Origin: JAGLOK01 sp963675575
GTDB taxonomy: Bacteria > Bacillota > Clostridia > Christensenellales > UMGS416
DNA length: 64,000 nt
NCBI GenBank assembly: GCA_963675575.1
Contig: OY776378.1
Location: forward strand, 806,001-870,000
Reading direction: 5' to 3'
The translations under genes were made by a program, and so were the position numbers. Shown here piece by piece: positions 47,201 through 55,334 of the stretch. The notes under the pieces were generated by a model. That model saw only the letters and a program-made list of their open reading frames with translations. It did no database searches and was not told the DNA's origin. The number at the start of each line of letters is the position of its first letter. The first letter of the stretch is position 1.

Positions 47201-50200
47201 GCATGTATCCCGTTTGAAAACTCTAACCTCGAAGAACAACTGAAACAGGCGATAACACATCTTACCGCAGAGATAACCCAAAGTTTGGATGAAAGCCTTG
47301 AAATAGAGAAAGAGATTATCTCTATTCCGGCAAGTTATGATGTCAAGAACTACAGCTATACATTAATTGAAGATGATATCTATTGCCGTGAAAATTCGAT
47401 AATGATAAAACAGGAATTATCTGACACAAATGAAAAACGTATAAGGGATATGATAACTCTGCGTACAGCTGTTAGAGAAGCTATCGATGTCCAGACCGGA
47501 TATGGCAGTGATGCGGAGTTCGAAGCGGCAAGGCTAAACCTTAATTCGGCTTACGATAATTTCGTAAAGACGAATGGAAACATTAATACCAGAGCGGTTG
47601 AGCTTACCTGCGGCCAGGAAGCAGACTTTCCATTGCTTTCATCACTTGAGGTAATAGACGATGAAGGTAATATCACCAAAGCCGATATGTTCTTTAAAAG
47701 AACAATAAAACCATATATTACAATCGACCATGCGGATACATCGGCCGAAGCATTAACCATATCTCTTAACGAAAAGGGTAAAGTAGATATCGGGTATATG
47801 GCTCAACTTACAAAACAGGAACCGGAAACAGTAATAACTGATTTGGAAGGTGTAATATTTAAGAATCCTGCTACGTTTGATATGGAAAGTCCTTATGATA
47901 ACTATGAAACGGCAGACGAATACCTTAGCGGCAATGTGCGTGATAAGCTACGGCTTGCACAGGAATATCTAAAGGAAGATCCCAGCTACAATATAAATGT
48001 CAGTATGCTCGAAAGCGTACAGCCGGAGGACCTTGAAGCGGGTGAGATAGAAGTACGACTTGGAGCAACATGGACACCTGAAAGAGATGTACTTGATTTC
48101 ATAACTGAAACACTGGAACCGCCATATTATGCAAAGCGATATCTCGATGTTGAATATAATGTACGTTTAAGTAAGTGGAAGATAAAAGGCAAGCATTTCG
48201 CCAAACGGTCATTTGAGGCAAGCGAAACATACGGCACAGGCAGGATGGACGCGTATACCATCATAGAGAATACACTTAATATGCGAAAGCTTACTATATA
48301 TGATTATGATAGTGACAGGAAAAGAATATATAATCATAAGGAAACGGTAGCAGTACGAGAAAAACAGCGAACGCTGCAGATGCTGTTTAGAGAATGGATA
48401 TTCAATGAGCCTGATAGAAGAAACAGGCTCGTTGCTTTATACAATGAAACTTTCAACAACTTGAGACTTAGAGAATATGACGGTAGCCATCTTACGTTCC
48501 CCGGGATGAATCCGGAGATAAAACTTCGGGATCATCAGGTCAATGCAGTTGCGAGAATACTATATAGCGGTAATACACTATTGGCGCATGAAGTAGGCGC
48601 CGGAAAAACATTCGTAATGTGCAGCGCCGGTATGGAACTTAAAAGGCTTGGACTTGCAAGTAAGATACTCTATGTTGTACCCAATCATCTTGTAGAACAG
48701 ATGGGCAATGAAATGATGAGGCTGTACCCGTCAGCTAACCTGTTACTTGCCAATAAAAAAGATTTCCAGAAGAAGAACAGGCAGAGGTTTGTAAGCAAGA
48801 TAGCAACTGGTGAGTATAATGGCATAATAATGGGCCATTCATCATTTGAAAGGATAGGCATATCTCCCGAGAGAATGCAGCGGCTTATAGATACACAGAT
48901 AGAAGAGATAGTGGAAGCTCTTGAAAGCGCCGATGATAGTGACTGGACAGTAAAGCAGCTGGAAGGCAAGAAGAAAAGCCTTGAAGCCAGCCTTGAAAAG
49001 CTTATGACTACCCCCCGGGACAATCAGATATACTTTGAAAGCCTTGGTATAGATACGCTTATGATAGACGAGGCGCATAATTATAAAAACATGTTCATCG
49101 CAACTAAGATGAATAATGTAGCCGGTGTGCCCACAAGTGCGGCAAAAAAGTCCTCCGATATGTATGCAAAGATACAATATATAAACGAAATGGACGGTAG
49201 AGTCGTTTTTGCGACAGGGACTCCAATCTCAAACTCAATGGTCGAACTCTACACAATGCAAAGATATTTACAGCAGGATACGTTGAGGGAGTATGGGTTC
49301 TTTGGATTCGATGACTGGGTATCGACATTCGGTGAAACAACGACATCTCTTGAGCTTAGGCCTGATGGTAATGGATTCAGGCAGAGGGAGAGATTATCGA
49401 GATTCTATAATCTCCCTGAGCTTATGAACCTATTCAAACAAATCGCTGATATCCAGACAAATGAGAGTTTGAACCTGCCAAGGCCCAACCTCAAGACAGG
49501 CAAACCGCAGATAGTATCTGTAAAGGCTTCCGATGAACTAAAGGAGGAGATAATAAAGCTGGGCGAAAGGGCCGATGCATGCAGGGATGGAATGGTCGAC
49601 CCTAGTGAAGATAACTTCCTGAAGATAACCACCGAAGGCAGGCTGCTGGCTACCGATATGCGCCTTGTAAATGATGATTTCTATGATAATCCAAACAGTA
49701 AACTTAACGTGATGATAGAGAATGTATATTCCATATGGGATGATACGCAAGAAGACAGGTTAACACAAATGATATTCTGCGACTTGGGTACGCCTACGGG
49801 TAAAAGCTTCAATCTCTATCAGGATATGAAGGATAAGCTGTTGAAACAGGGTATACCGGACGAAGAGATATCTTTCATACATGATGCGAAGACCGATAAA
49901 CAGAAAGACGACTTATTCAGAGCTGTAAGGAATGGTGATGTGCGGATATTGATAGGATCCACTGCGAAGATGGGGACGGGCACAAACTGCCAGAGAAAGA
50001 TGATTGCACTGCATGAAATCGATGTACCGTGGAGACCGGATCAGATAACACAGCGTGAAGGCAGGATATTAAGGCAAGGAAATGAAAATCCAGAAGTATC
50101 GATATTCAGGTATGTAACGGAAGGCTCTTTTGATGCTTACAGCTGGCAGCTGATTGAATCCAAGCATAAGTTTTTTGCACAGATAATGACGAATAAGGTA

Positions 50201-50959
50201 GTGACAAGGTCGGCTGACAATATTGACGAAGCAGCCCTTTCTTATGCGGAAATCAAAGCGCTTGCAACAGGCAATCCATTAATCAAACAAAAGATGGAAG
50301 TTGACTTGGAAGTGAGCAGACTTACTATTCTAAAGCAGCAATATAATTCGAGGAGGTATAAGCTACAGGATAATATTTCACTTCATTTACCCAAGCAGAT
50401 AGCTGACGGAGAAGAACGCATTGAAAACATCCAAAAGGATATCGAAGTAAGGAACAGGACTGAAGACGATGAGTTTTCTATTACCATAAAAGACAGAACA
50501 TTCGATAAGCGAGCAGAAGCTGGTGAGTTTCTATCAACTCTTATTAAAACAGTAAAGCCTTCGAAGGAACCTGTTTCAGTTGGGCAATACAGAGGCTTTG
50601 AATTGCTGATATCTAGGACACTACTTTTCAATGAAATAAATATGATAATTCGTGGGCACTGTGACCATAAGTTTGAGCTGGGAGATAAAGGCTTAGGTAA
50701 TATCTCTAGGCTTGAGAATACTATCAGTGGTTTCGATAACAGATTAACTGTTGCACTTGAAAAACTGGAGACCGCGAAAAGTAATCTGAAGAGCAGTAAG
50801 ATAGAGTATGAAAAACCTTTTTCTCAGGAACCGAAACTTAAAGACTATCTTGAAAGGCAGGTGAAATTGGATAAAATGTTGGGATTTGATGAAGAGATTG
50901 GTACAAATATAGAGAGTGAAAATATTCAAGAAGAAAAAGATCAAGAGGTTGTTGTATGA
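44288..50959 (+). CDS. giant N6-adenine methylase/SNF2-type helicase of conjugative elements
   Basis: The protein has 2223 residues. After a conserved N-terminal region comes a Gln/Glu/Gly-rich linker (about 255-385). A methylase-like domain follows with EPAMGIGNF (~765-773) and IGNVPFGNY, a variant of the NPPF motif. A superfamily 2 helicase has Walker A EVGAGKT (~1435-1441), DEAH box MIDEAHNY (~1592-1599), TGTPISNSM, and C-terminal TAKMGTGTN plus QITQREGRILRQGN. Such proteins are typical of Tn1549-like elements and may protect or unwind incoming DNA. ATG 44288 follows AAAGGAGATCGTGTA. The linker region is overprinted by tnpV in another frame. Confidence 0.9.
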   Translation: MAGKRYYETKEILNDTLELVNKDRNEWRKFLTFVSKHYKFNFEDILLIYAQRPEATAVTDMYTWNNSLDRRIKRGTRSIAVFDELSETGLKYLFDVEDTYGAQLPQHWQLEERHEEDIEQLFSENLKKEYAPNLNTQNLDNIIDMKIREDCAEYMDGLYDDAEGSYLEELDRHNVEIRFLSTVMDCVGHVVNERTGLNTGGNINRELSLSAIWEFNTTELKMRLYNAIHQISKDILTTIEHSVKRQNKQKLINERSNKNEHNIQQNERNTVSGHQSVRESQADSTVGQVRQDGAELPESSQTAQGAGYENQRNIERDLPPGGQGSQRNDDNFAETAAGEEPNTQSQRIYGNSPAQEYDTGPGGRDSPERDSIQNEIIAEEEKNEEGAGMNAPSLVSKEEIYDEKEKDKHISELAQKYEEQDIEQTLLRGSGFVGGKQRIVDFFAEEHTSKEKQDFLKEEYGTGGWSETFEGNRRGFSNHDSKGIEILNQGIYGPAVRLSWAKVTKRIEELIENGKYFEKRYKLDKPPVRPQNSMQQLSLLVLEKETKDTEILKDYGYTWDGMELLDNHEAIELFNEGAEIYLLHEDNTESLVFENEKELLLKHIADGGLVGIEKQKTPIEELIAEDEGAEEAPFTFKENNNTSEPIDYTITDNNLGIGRPKEKYKRNIEAIKLLKQIETEDRLATYEEQETLSQYVGWGGLPDVFNSNKANWTNEYQELIAILNEDEYKSARASTLNAHYTAPIVIKSMYEALSSFGFSNGNILEPAMGIGNFFGCMPDDMRADSHLTGVELDSISGRIAKQLYQSADIHVTGFERVNLPDNCFDVVIGNVPFGNYKVTDSKYDKYNFLIHDYFIAKSLDMVRPNGIIAVITSKGTMDKTNSSFREYVAKRAELVGAVRLPNNAFKQIAGTEVTSDILFFQKRDRMIDIKPDWVDIGKTWESVPINQYYSDNPHMILGKMVYQTGMYGEETACIPFENSNLEEQLKQAITHLTAEITQSLDESLEIEKEIISIPASYDVKNYSYTLIEDDIYCRENSIMIKQELSDTNEKRIRDMITLRTAVREAIDVQTGYGSDAEFEAARLNLNSAYDNFVKTNGNINTRAVELTCGQEADFPLLSSLEVIDDEGNITKADMFFKRTIKPYITIDHADTSAEALTISLNEKGKVDIGYMAQLTKQEPETVITDLEGVIFKNPATFDMESPYDNYETADEYLSGNVRDKLRLAQEYLKEDPSYNINVSMLESVQPEDLEAGEIEVRLGATWTPERDVLDFITETLEPPYYAKRYLDVEYNVRLSKWKIKGKHFAKRSFEASETYGTGRMDAYTIIENTLNMRKLTIYDYDSDRKRIYNHKETVAVREKQRTLQMLFREWIFNEPDRRNRLVALYNETFNNLRLREYDGSHLTFPGMNPEIKLRDHQVNAVARILYSGNTLLAHEVGAGKTFVMCSAGMELKRLGLASKILYVVPNHLVEQMGNEMMRLYPSANLLLANKKDFQKKNRQRFVSKIATGEYNGIIMGHSSFERIGISPERMQRLIDTQIEEIVEALESADDSDWTVKQLEGKKKSLEASLEKLMTTPRDNQIYFESLGIDTLMIDEAHNYKNMFIATKMNNVAGVPTSAAKKSSDMYAKIQYINEMDGRVVFATGTPISNSMVELYTMQRYLQQDTLREYGFFGFDDWVSTFGETTTSLELRPDGNGFRQRERLSRFYNLPELMNLFKQIADIQTNESLNLPRPNLKTGKPQIVSVKASDELKEEIIKLGERADACRDGMVDPSEDNFLKITTEGRLLATDMRLVNDDFYDNPNSKLNVMIENVYSIWDDTQEDRLTQMIFCDLGTPTGKSFNLYQDMKDKLLKQGIPDEEISFIHDAKTDKQKDDLFRAVRNGDVRILIGSTAKMGTGTNCQRKMIALHEIDVPWRPDQITQREGRILRQGNENPEVSIFRYVTEGSFDAYSWQLIESKHKFFAQIMTNKVVTRSADNIDEAALSYAEIKALATGNPLIKQKMEVDLEVSRLTILKQQYNSRRYKLQDNISLHLPKQIADGEERIENIQKDIEVRNRTEDDEFSITIKDRTFDKRAEAGEFLSTLIKTVKPSKEPVSVGQYRGFELLISRTLLFNEINMIIRGHCDHKFELGDKGLGNISRLENTISGFDNRLTVALEKLETAKSNLKSSKIEYEKPFSQEPKLKDYLERQVKLDKMLGFDEEIGTNIESENIQEEKDQEVVV
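45063..45416 (+). CDS. tnpV: TnpV-like protein nested in the giant helicase gene (+1 frame)
   Basis: A 117-residue frame lies wholly inside the helicase gene, shifted by +1. It has a proper start (AAAGGAGCAATAAAA before ATG) and reads ISYSK-like SITYSKMNGIQYPDI, then GKYGRMALNYLKAVKP, FHQVDREAREMMITLQKQLL and NMIRAQAEEIVLSEIVY. These are the conserved segments of the TnpV family of mobile elements. The helicase frame over the same bases is low-complexity linker, as expected if the constraint lies on tnpV. The role of TnpV is unknown. Possible alternative: the family itself is a mistranslation of the linker. Confidence 0.7.
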   Translation: MSITYSKMNGIQYPDIKVSGNHKPIAQLGKYGRMALNYLKAVKPHRVLDMKISGTLSETFHQVDREAREMMITLQKQLLEKNPIPNPNEYMATVQHRNMIRAQAEEIVLSEIVYRMR

Positions 50960-50986
50960 TATAATTATTCCTATGGAGGTAATATT

Positions 50987-52504
50987 ATGCAACAGGTAAA
51001 AGCCTTGCTGATTGGAGTCAGTGAATACGAAGCATCTAGAGAACTGGCTTTTTGTAAAAATGATGTAATTCTAATGAGTAATGCTCTAAAAAAAGGATTA
51101 AATGTTGATCCAAACAATATATTTATATGTGGTTCGGACGGCACTGTTAATATTGAGGATTTTGAATCAAGTGTAAATATAATATCATCAAATATAAATG
51201 AAAATGATATCTTAATATTCTATTTTTCAGGGCATGGAAGTGATGACATAGACCATAGGCTTATTTTAAGCGATGGAGAAATTAGCACGCAGAAAACAAT
51301 TGAAGAATTAAGCAAAATTAAGTGTAAGCACAAAGTTCTTTTTTTGGATACTTGTTATTCGGGAAATATTAGTGTTAAGGAAATAGAAGATACTGATATG
51401 GAGAAATCATTGCAAGAGTTTATTGGTCAAGGATATGCAGTATTTGCTTCAAGCAGTGCGATAGAAAAATCTTTTTCTGCAAATTCAAAATTTAGTGTTT
51501 TTACTAGCTTTCTTTGTGATGCAATTACAAACAGATATATCATTAGAAAAGGCAAAAAAACTTTGGAAGATATTTATCGAATTGTGCTTAGGTATCTGGA
51601 AGTATGGAATTTGAAAAATAATGGTCTACAACAGCATCCTATTTTCAAAACAAATATGACAGGTACAATATGGTTTGAGGTGGAAGACTATCAGCCATAC
51701 AAACCAGCTGAAGTTTTTTGCGAGGATGAAAAGTGTATTATTTATGATGTTAAACCAATTCATACTGCAGCGGCAAAAAGATACAGTGCTTCTTGCATAA
51801 TTAAAGAAACCACTACTATTGATGGATTATATGAAATAACAGAGAACATTACTTCTTTTTTGAAAAGTGTAGAAGTTTTTCAAAATCCGGAATCAGAAAA
51901 TAGACATAAAGGTAAAAAGGTGAACTTGATAAGCATTTTTTATGGTTTAGATATATTTGATATGATTCACAACAACTATATATACTTTTCTACTTGGGTA
52001 GATGACACTATGGACAAAAATCATTGGTACAGAAGCAGAGGAAAAGATGATTTTATAAAGAATGATATTCATTATAGAAGCAATACAAATTATACATTTA
52101 TTAAAGGTATTATTGAAGATAATACAGTAAGTAGCGATGAGCTCTTTGATAAAACAAATAGGATAGTAAGACGAATGATCATTCTAGCAGAGAAATATAT
52201 AAGTGCATATAATAAATTTATCCAAAGAGAAATCCCTGAAGATGAACTGCGAAAAAAACTGAACCCATATAATATAGAAATTGATAAGTTATATTTTGAA
52301 AGTACTGATCTTCCAGAAGCTCCTATCGAATTGAAAGAGTGGTCAGATAAAGCTGATATTTTAATAGGAAGTATTCATAATTTGGTTTTTGCGTACTTTG
52401 AAAAATATTCGCACTACGATACAATTGAAAAAAGAATTGGCTATATGAATGTATATGTGAAGCAATATTATAAATATTTGGAGAGCTTTAAAGCAGTATC
52501 ATAG
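50987..52504 (+). CDS. caspase-fold (peptidase C14) protease, probable defence effector
   Basis: In this 505-residue protein residues 1-~215 form a caspase/metacaspase domain: KALLIGVSEYE, ILIFYFSGHGSDD (catalytic His83) and VLFLDTCYSGN (catalytic Cys123). The C-terminal ~290 residues match no family I recognise; they contain helical segments and no obvious membrane span. GGAGGTAATATT precedes the ATG. The gene starts 27 bp after the helicase stop, where an extended -10 (TGATATAAT, 50957-50965) gives a possible own promoter. It splits two backbone genes, so it is cargo. Bacterial caspases often execute abortive infection; no sensor gene is adjacent. Confidence 0.8.
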   Translation: MQQVKALLIGVSEYEASRELAFCKNDVILMSNALKKGLNVDPNNIFICGSDGTVNIEDFESSVNIISSNINENDILIFYFSGHGSDDIDHRLILSDGEISTQKTIEELSKIKCKHKVLFLDTCYSGNISVKEIEDTDMEKSLQEFIGQGYAVFASSSAIEKSFSANSKFSVFTSFLCDAITNRYIIRKGKKTLEDIYRIVLRYLEVWNLKNNGLQQHPIFKTNMTGTIWFEVEDYQPYKPAEVFCEDEKCIIYDVKPIHTAAAKRYSASCIIKETTTIDGLYEITENITSFLKSVEVFQNPESENRHKGKKVNLISIFYGLDIFDMIHNNYIYFSTWVDDTMDKNHWYRSRGKDDFIKNDIHYRSNTNYTFIKGIIEDNTVSSDELFDKTNRIVRRMIILAEKYISAYNKFIQREIPEDELRKKLNPYNIEIDKLYFESTDLPEAPIELKEWSDKADILIGSIHNLVFAYFEKYSHYDTIEKRIGYMNVYVKQYYKYLESFKAVS

Positions 52505-52526
52505 AATAAAATTATTAGGAGATATG

Positions 52527-53462
52527 ATGGCAAAAAATTTTACTAAACAACAATTCGAACAGGCAAAACAAACAAGTCTGATCCAATACTTAATATCAAA
52601 AGGGGAGCAATTCAAGCAAGAAGGCAACCGATACCGGCATATCAAACATGACAGCTTAATTATTAATGCAGACAACAAATGGTTCTGGAATTCACGAAAC
52701 CTATACGGGAATAATGCAATAAGCTATTTAAGGCTGGTAGAAAAGATGTCGCTCCCGGATGCGGTGCACGCCCTTCTAGGAGAAGGGATAGAACAAAAGA
52801 ATAAGGATGAATACCAAAAGGCTGCTGAAGAGAAGCAGCCTTTTGTTTTACCAAGCAAAGCCAATAATTATAAAAGAGCGTTTGCGTATCTTAATAAAAC
52901 AAGAGGAATTGATCCGGAAATTATTTCTGCAATGATGAAACAGAAAAGAATCTATGAAAGTTCTCAGTTCCATAATTGTGTGTTTATCGGTTACGATGAA
53001 CAAGGCAGTCCGCAGCATGCATCGCAATGGGGCACATATTATTCGGAATCAAGAAAACCATTTAAAGGAGAAGTGAAAAACTCTGATAAAACATGTGGCT
53101 TCATTATTCCGGGTACTAGCCAAAGAGTGTTTGTGTTCGAGAGCCCTATTGATGCAATGAGCCATGCGACGTTATATAAGGTGGAAGGCAATGACTGGGA
53201 AAGGGATTACCGCCTGTCATTATGCTGCACATGGGACGGAGCTCTGGAAAGATTCTTGAAATCGCACGAAATCAAGGAGATTGTGTTCTGCTTGGATAAC
53301 GATGATGCAGGCAATAAAGCTAGTGATGAGTATTTGCAGAAATACGCCGAACTGGGTTATGAAGTGGCAAGAGAAAGCCCTATTACCAATGACTATAACG
53401 AAGAGCTTTTGGAATGCCTTGACGCTATAAAGGAGTATGAAGAAATGGAGGACGAACTTTGA
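52527..53462 (+). CDS. DUF3991/TOPRIM domain protein (primase-like)
   Basis: The 311-residue protein has an N-terminal zinc-less CHC2-like segment and DUF3991 (GNRYRHIKHDSLIIN; WFWNSRNLYGNNAISYL), then a TOPRIM fold with VFVFESPIDAMSHA (Glu) and IVFCLDNDDAGNKA (DxD). This combination is common in conjugative elements and resembles DnaG-type primases, probably acting on the transferred strand. ATG 52527 is preferred over the adjacent 52524 for its 5-base spacing from AGGAG. It is followed with overlap by the sortase gene. Confidence 0.85.
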   Translation: MAKNFTKQQFEQAKQTSLIQYLISKGEQFKQEGNRYRHIKHDSLIINADNKWFWNSRNLYGNNAISYLRLVEKMSLPDAVHALLGEGIEQKNKDEYQKAAEEKQPFVLPSKANNYKRAFAYLNKTRGIDPEIISAMMKQKRIYESSQFHNCVFIGYDEQGSPQHASQWGTYYSESRKPFKGEVKNSDKTCGFIIPGTSQRVFVFESPIDAMSHATLYKVEGNDWERDYRLSLCCTWDGALERFLKSHEIKEIVFCLDNDDAGNKASDEYLQKYAELGYEVARESPITNDYNEELLECLDAIKEYEEMEDEL

Positions 53463-54139
53463 AAAGGAAAAAAACAATAGCTTCAATAATCCTTATTATT
53501 TTCCTGCTATCTGCGGGATTATTTTTAATCTTAAAACCTGAAATCGATAATAATAAAACCCTTAAGAAGCTAGAGTACTTGATGGCATCTATAGAACAGG
53601 GAGATGAGACTATAGAAATCGAGCTTGAAAAAAACAACAGCGAAGCCGATTATTATTCAATAGATTTTAGCGAAGAATTAAAAACTATGATTACACCGGT
53701 ACCAAGTGAAGCTCCTCTTGAAGACGACATGATTACCAAAGTTGATGGTATAGGAATAATAGAGATAGAAGTTATTGATTTGAATCTTCCTATCGTTGAA
53801 GGTGTTGAAAACAATAAACTGAAAGTCGCAATCGGGCATTTGCTTTCATCAGCCGGTATAGGCGAGGAAGGCAATTGTATAATAGCCGGGCATAGGAACT
53901 ATACATACGGAGAAATGCTTAATCGACTCGATGAAGTTAATGTTGGTGACACTATCCAAGTAAAAACGATAGATGGCACTTCATATGAATATAAGGTATA
54001 TGCAATAACAGTGGTTGAGCCAGGTTCGAAAATGTTGTTTGAGTGTGATGAAGGTCAACATAAACTCACTCTTCTAACTTGCACACCGGTAAGAAAAGCT
54101 ACATACCGATTATTGGTTATGGCGGAGCTGATAGAATGA
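53459..54139 (+). CDS. sortase
   Basis: The 226-residue transpeptidase has an N-terminal membrane anchor (SIILIIFLLSAGLFLIL). The catalytic triad is visible: His in IIAGHRNYTYG, Cys in TLLTCTP and Arg in KATYRLLVM. It starts with TTG at 53459, with GGAGG 6 bases upstream, overlapping the previous stop. Sortases in such elements attach an LPXTG-type surface adhesin that aids mating contact; no such substrate is visible here, so it probably lies beyond the right edge. The class (D-like or B-like) is uncertain. Confidence 0.9.
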   Translation: MKRKKTIASIILIIFLLSAGLFLILKPEIDNNKTLKKLEYLMASIEQGDETIEIELEKNNSEADYYSIDFSEELKTMITPVPSEAPLEDDMITKVDGIGIIEIEVIDLNLPIVEGVENNKLKVAIGHLLSSAGIGEEGNCIIAGHRNYTYGEMLNRLDEVNVGDTIQVKTIDGTSYEYKVYAITVVEPGSKMLFECDEGQHKLTLLTCTPVRKATYRLLVMAELIE

Positions 54140-54196
54140 TTTATTTTTCTGCCTTAACATCCAAAGCGATAGCGGCGGAACTCTTGTGCAAGATAA

Positions 54197-54296
54197 GGTG
54201 TCATACAATGACACCCAAAACAGCTAGACAGCACAGCTGTCTACAGGGTTTCCGGGCGTATGACAAACACGAATGTTGTCATACAAATGTCATACG
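54197..54296. promoter_or_regulatory. cluster of four TGTCATAC boxes, putative operator
   Basis: TGTCATAC occurs at 54199-54206, 54277-54284 and 54289-54296, and inverted at 54258-54265. Three palindromes overlap this cluster: GGTGTCAT-ACA-ATGACACC (54197-54215), TAGACAGC-ACA-GCTGTCTA (54225-54243) and GTATGACAA/TTGTCATAC (54258-54284). The last box ends 9 bases before the ATG of a ribbon-helix-helix gene. The most likely use is an operator bound by that protein; relaxosome or origin function is possible. Confidence 0.7.
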
Positions 54297-54305
54297 GGAG
54301 GTAAT

Positions 54306-54746
54306 ATGTCACCGATTGAGCAGGAAAGGCTAAACTTACGAGTTACTAAAAGCATGTATGAATCCATAAAGGCTTATGCAATTGGGAAAGGTATCTCAAT
54401 AAGTGAAGCGGCGAGAAAGCTTATCTCGAAATCCTTGATTATGGAGAAAACACAGGAAGACATGGATTTCATACGTTCCAATATCAGGGCAGAACTGGAA
54501 GCATATCTTAAGCCGCAAGTGGAAAGAATAATTAAGTGTGTAATAAAAGGGGGTATCACATCTTCCGCAGGTTATTATCTAACTGCAAAAGCGTTAGCAG
54601 ACTTCGTGCCTCCACATCTCAGGGTAGAATATGAAAGTGCATTGCTTGAAAGCAAGAAACTAGGCATAGCACATATGCAGGTAAGGGATAGAAAGGCCGA
54701 AGAGTTCATGGAGGAAAGCGAGGAAAAGCTTGATGCAAAAATATAA
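54306..54746 (+). CDS. ribbon-helix-helix DNA-binding protein
   Basis: The 146-residue protein's N-terminus (LNLRVTKSMYESIKAYAIGKG, then ISISEAARKLISKSL) is a ribbon-helix-helix fold; the C-terminal ~90 residues are helical (FVPPHLRVEYESALLESKKLG) and unassigned. ATG 54306 follows CGGGAGGTAAT. The repeated TGTCATAC boxes directly upstream suggest autoregulation. In conjugative elements such proteins control transfer genes or sit in the relaxosome; the relaxase gene lies 1 kb downstream. The function is inferred. Confidence 0.78.
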   Translation: MSPIEQERLNLRVTKSMYESIKAYAIGKGISISEAARKLISKSLIMEKTQEDMDFIRSNIRAELEAYLKPQVERIIKCVIKGGITSSAGYYLTAKALADFVPPHLRVEYESALLESKKLGIAHMQVRDRKAEEFMEESEEKLDAKI

Positions 54747-54759
54747 CGGTTTTAACACA

Positions 54760-54809
54760 TTGACAACCAAGGCTAATAAAGATATAATAAACGTACGAAA
54801 AAACGTACG
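54760..54809 (+). promoter_or_regulatory. consensus promoter and CGTACG operator of yefM-yoeB
   Basis: A perfect TTGACA (54760-54765), 17-bp spacer and TATAAT (54783-54788) are followed by two ACGTACG copies (54791-54797 and 54803-54809) separated by five A residues. CGTACG is itself a palindrome, so this is a double site across the transcription start. E. coli YefM binds TGTACA-core palindromes in the same position; here the core would be CGTACG. Confidence 0.8.
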
Positions 54810-54831
54810 CTTGCGGCTGGAGGTGAGTTTG

Positions 54832-55086
54832 ATGAAAGCGGTTAATATAACACAGGCCAGAAAGGATATATATAATATCGTTAACGATACGATACAAAAT
54901 CATGAGCCTGTCCAAATATTAAGTAAAAATGGAAATGCCGTATTGGTTTCAGAAAATGATTGGAGAGCAATAGAAGAAACCTTGTTTCTTGCATCAATAC
55001 CGGGTATGGCACAGAGCATAATAGACGGAATGAATACGCCTGTTGCGGAATGCGAGGAGGATATTAATTGGGAAGATATAGAGTAG
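54832..55086 (+). CDS. yefM: YefM-family antitoxin
   Basis: The 84-residue Phd/YefM antitoxin has MKAVNITQARKDIYNIVND, then PVQILSKNGNAVLVSENDWRAIEETLFL and an acidic tail (CEEDINWEDIE) that wraps the toxin. ATG 54832 follows GGAGGTGAGTTTG; upstream in-frame starts lie inside the promoter and are rejected. Its end overlaps the toxin gene. It represses its own operon through the CGTACG sites, as inferred from E. coli YefM. Confidence 0.92.
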   Translation: MKAVNITQARKDIYNIVNDTIQNHEPVQILSKNGNAVLVSENDWRAIEETLFLASIPGMAQSIIDGMNTPVAECEEDINWEDIE

Positions 55087-55334
55087 TATTCACCAAGCAG
55101 GCTAAAAAAGACGCCGTTAAAATCAAGCAAAACAATCTTCATAAGAAGGTAATCGAGTTAATTGACATCCTTAAAGAGGACCCTTTTAAAACTCCGCCCG
55201 CCTACGAAAAACTGGTGGGCGATTTAAAAGGTGCATATTCCAGGCGGATAAACATTCAGCACAGACTGGTATATCAAGTCCTTGAAAATGAAAGAGTAGT
55301 TAAAGTATTAAGAATGTGGACGCATTATGAGTGA
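55068..55334 (+). CDS. yoeB: YoeB-family toxin (ribosome-dependent mRNA endonuclease)
   Basis: The 88-residue toxin has RVVFTKQAKKD, KVIELIDILKEDPF, PPAYEKLVGDLKGAYSRRINIQHRLVYQV and the C-terminal RMWTHYE with the conserved His-Tyr end. It starts at TTG 55068 (GGAGG 9 bases before), inside the antitoxin gene by 19 bp. In the known system the toxin cleaves mRNA at the ribosome when the antitoxin is lost. Here it probably stabilises the element against loss. Confidence 0.92.
   Translation: MGRYRVVFTKQAKKDAVKIKQNNLHKKVIELIDILKEDPFKTPPAYEKLVGDLKGAYSRRINIQHRLVYQVLENERVVKVLRMWTHYE

Noticed and set aside
54079..54333. 84-codon frame overlapping the sortase end and the TGTCATAC region
   Set aside because: No ribosome site; it crosses the putative operator and is cysteine/histidine-rich noise.
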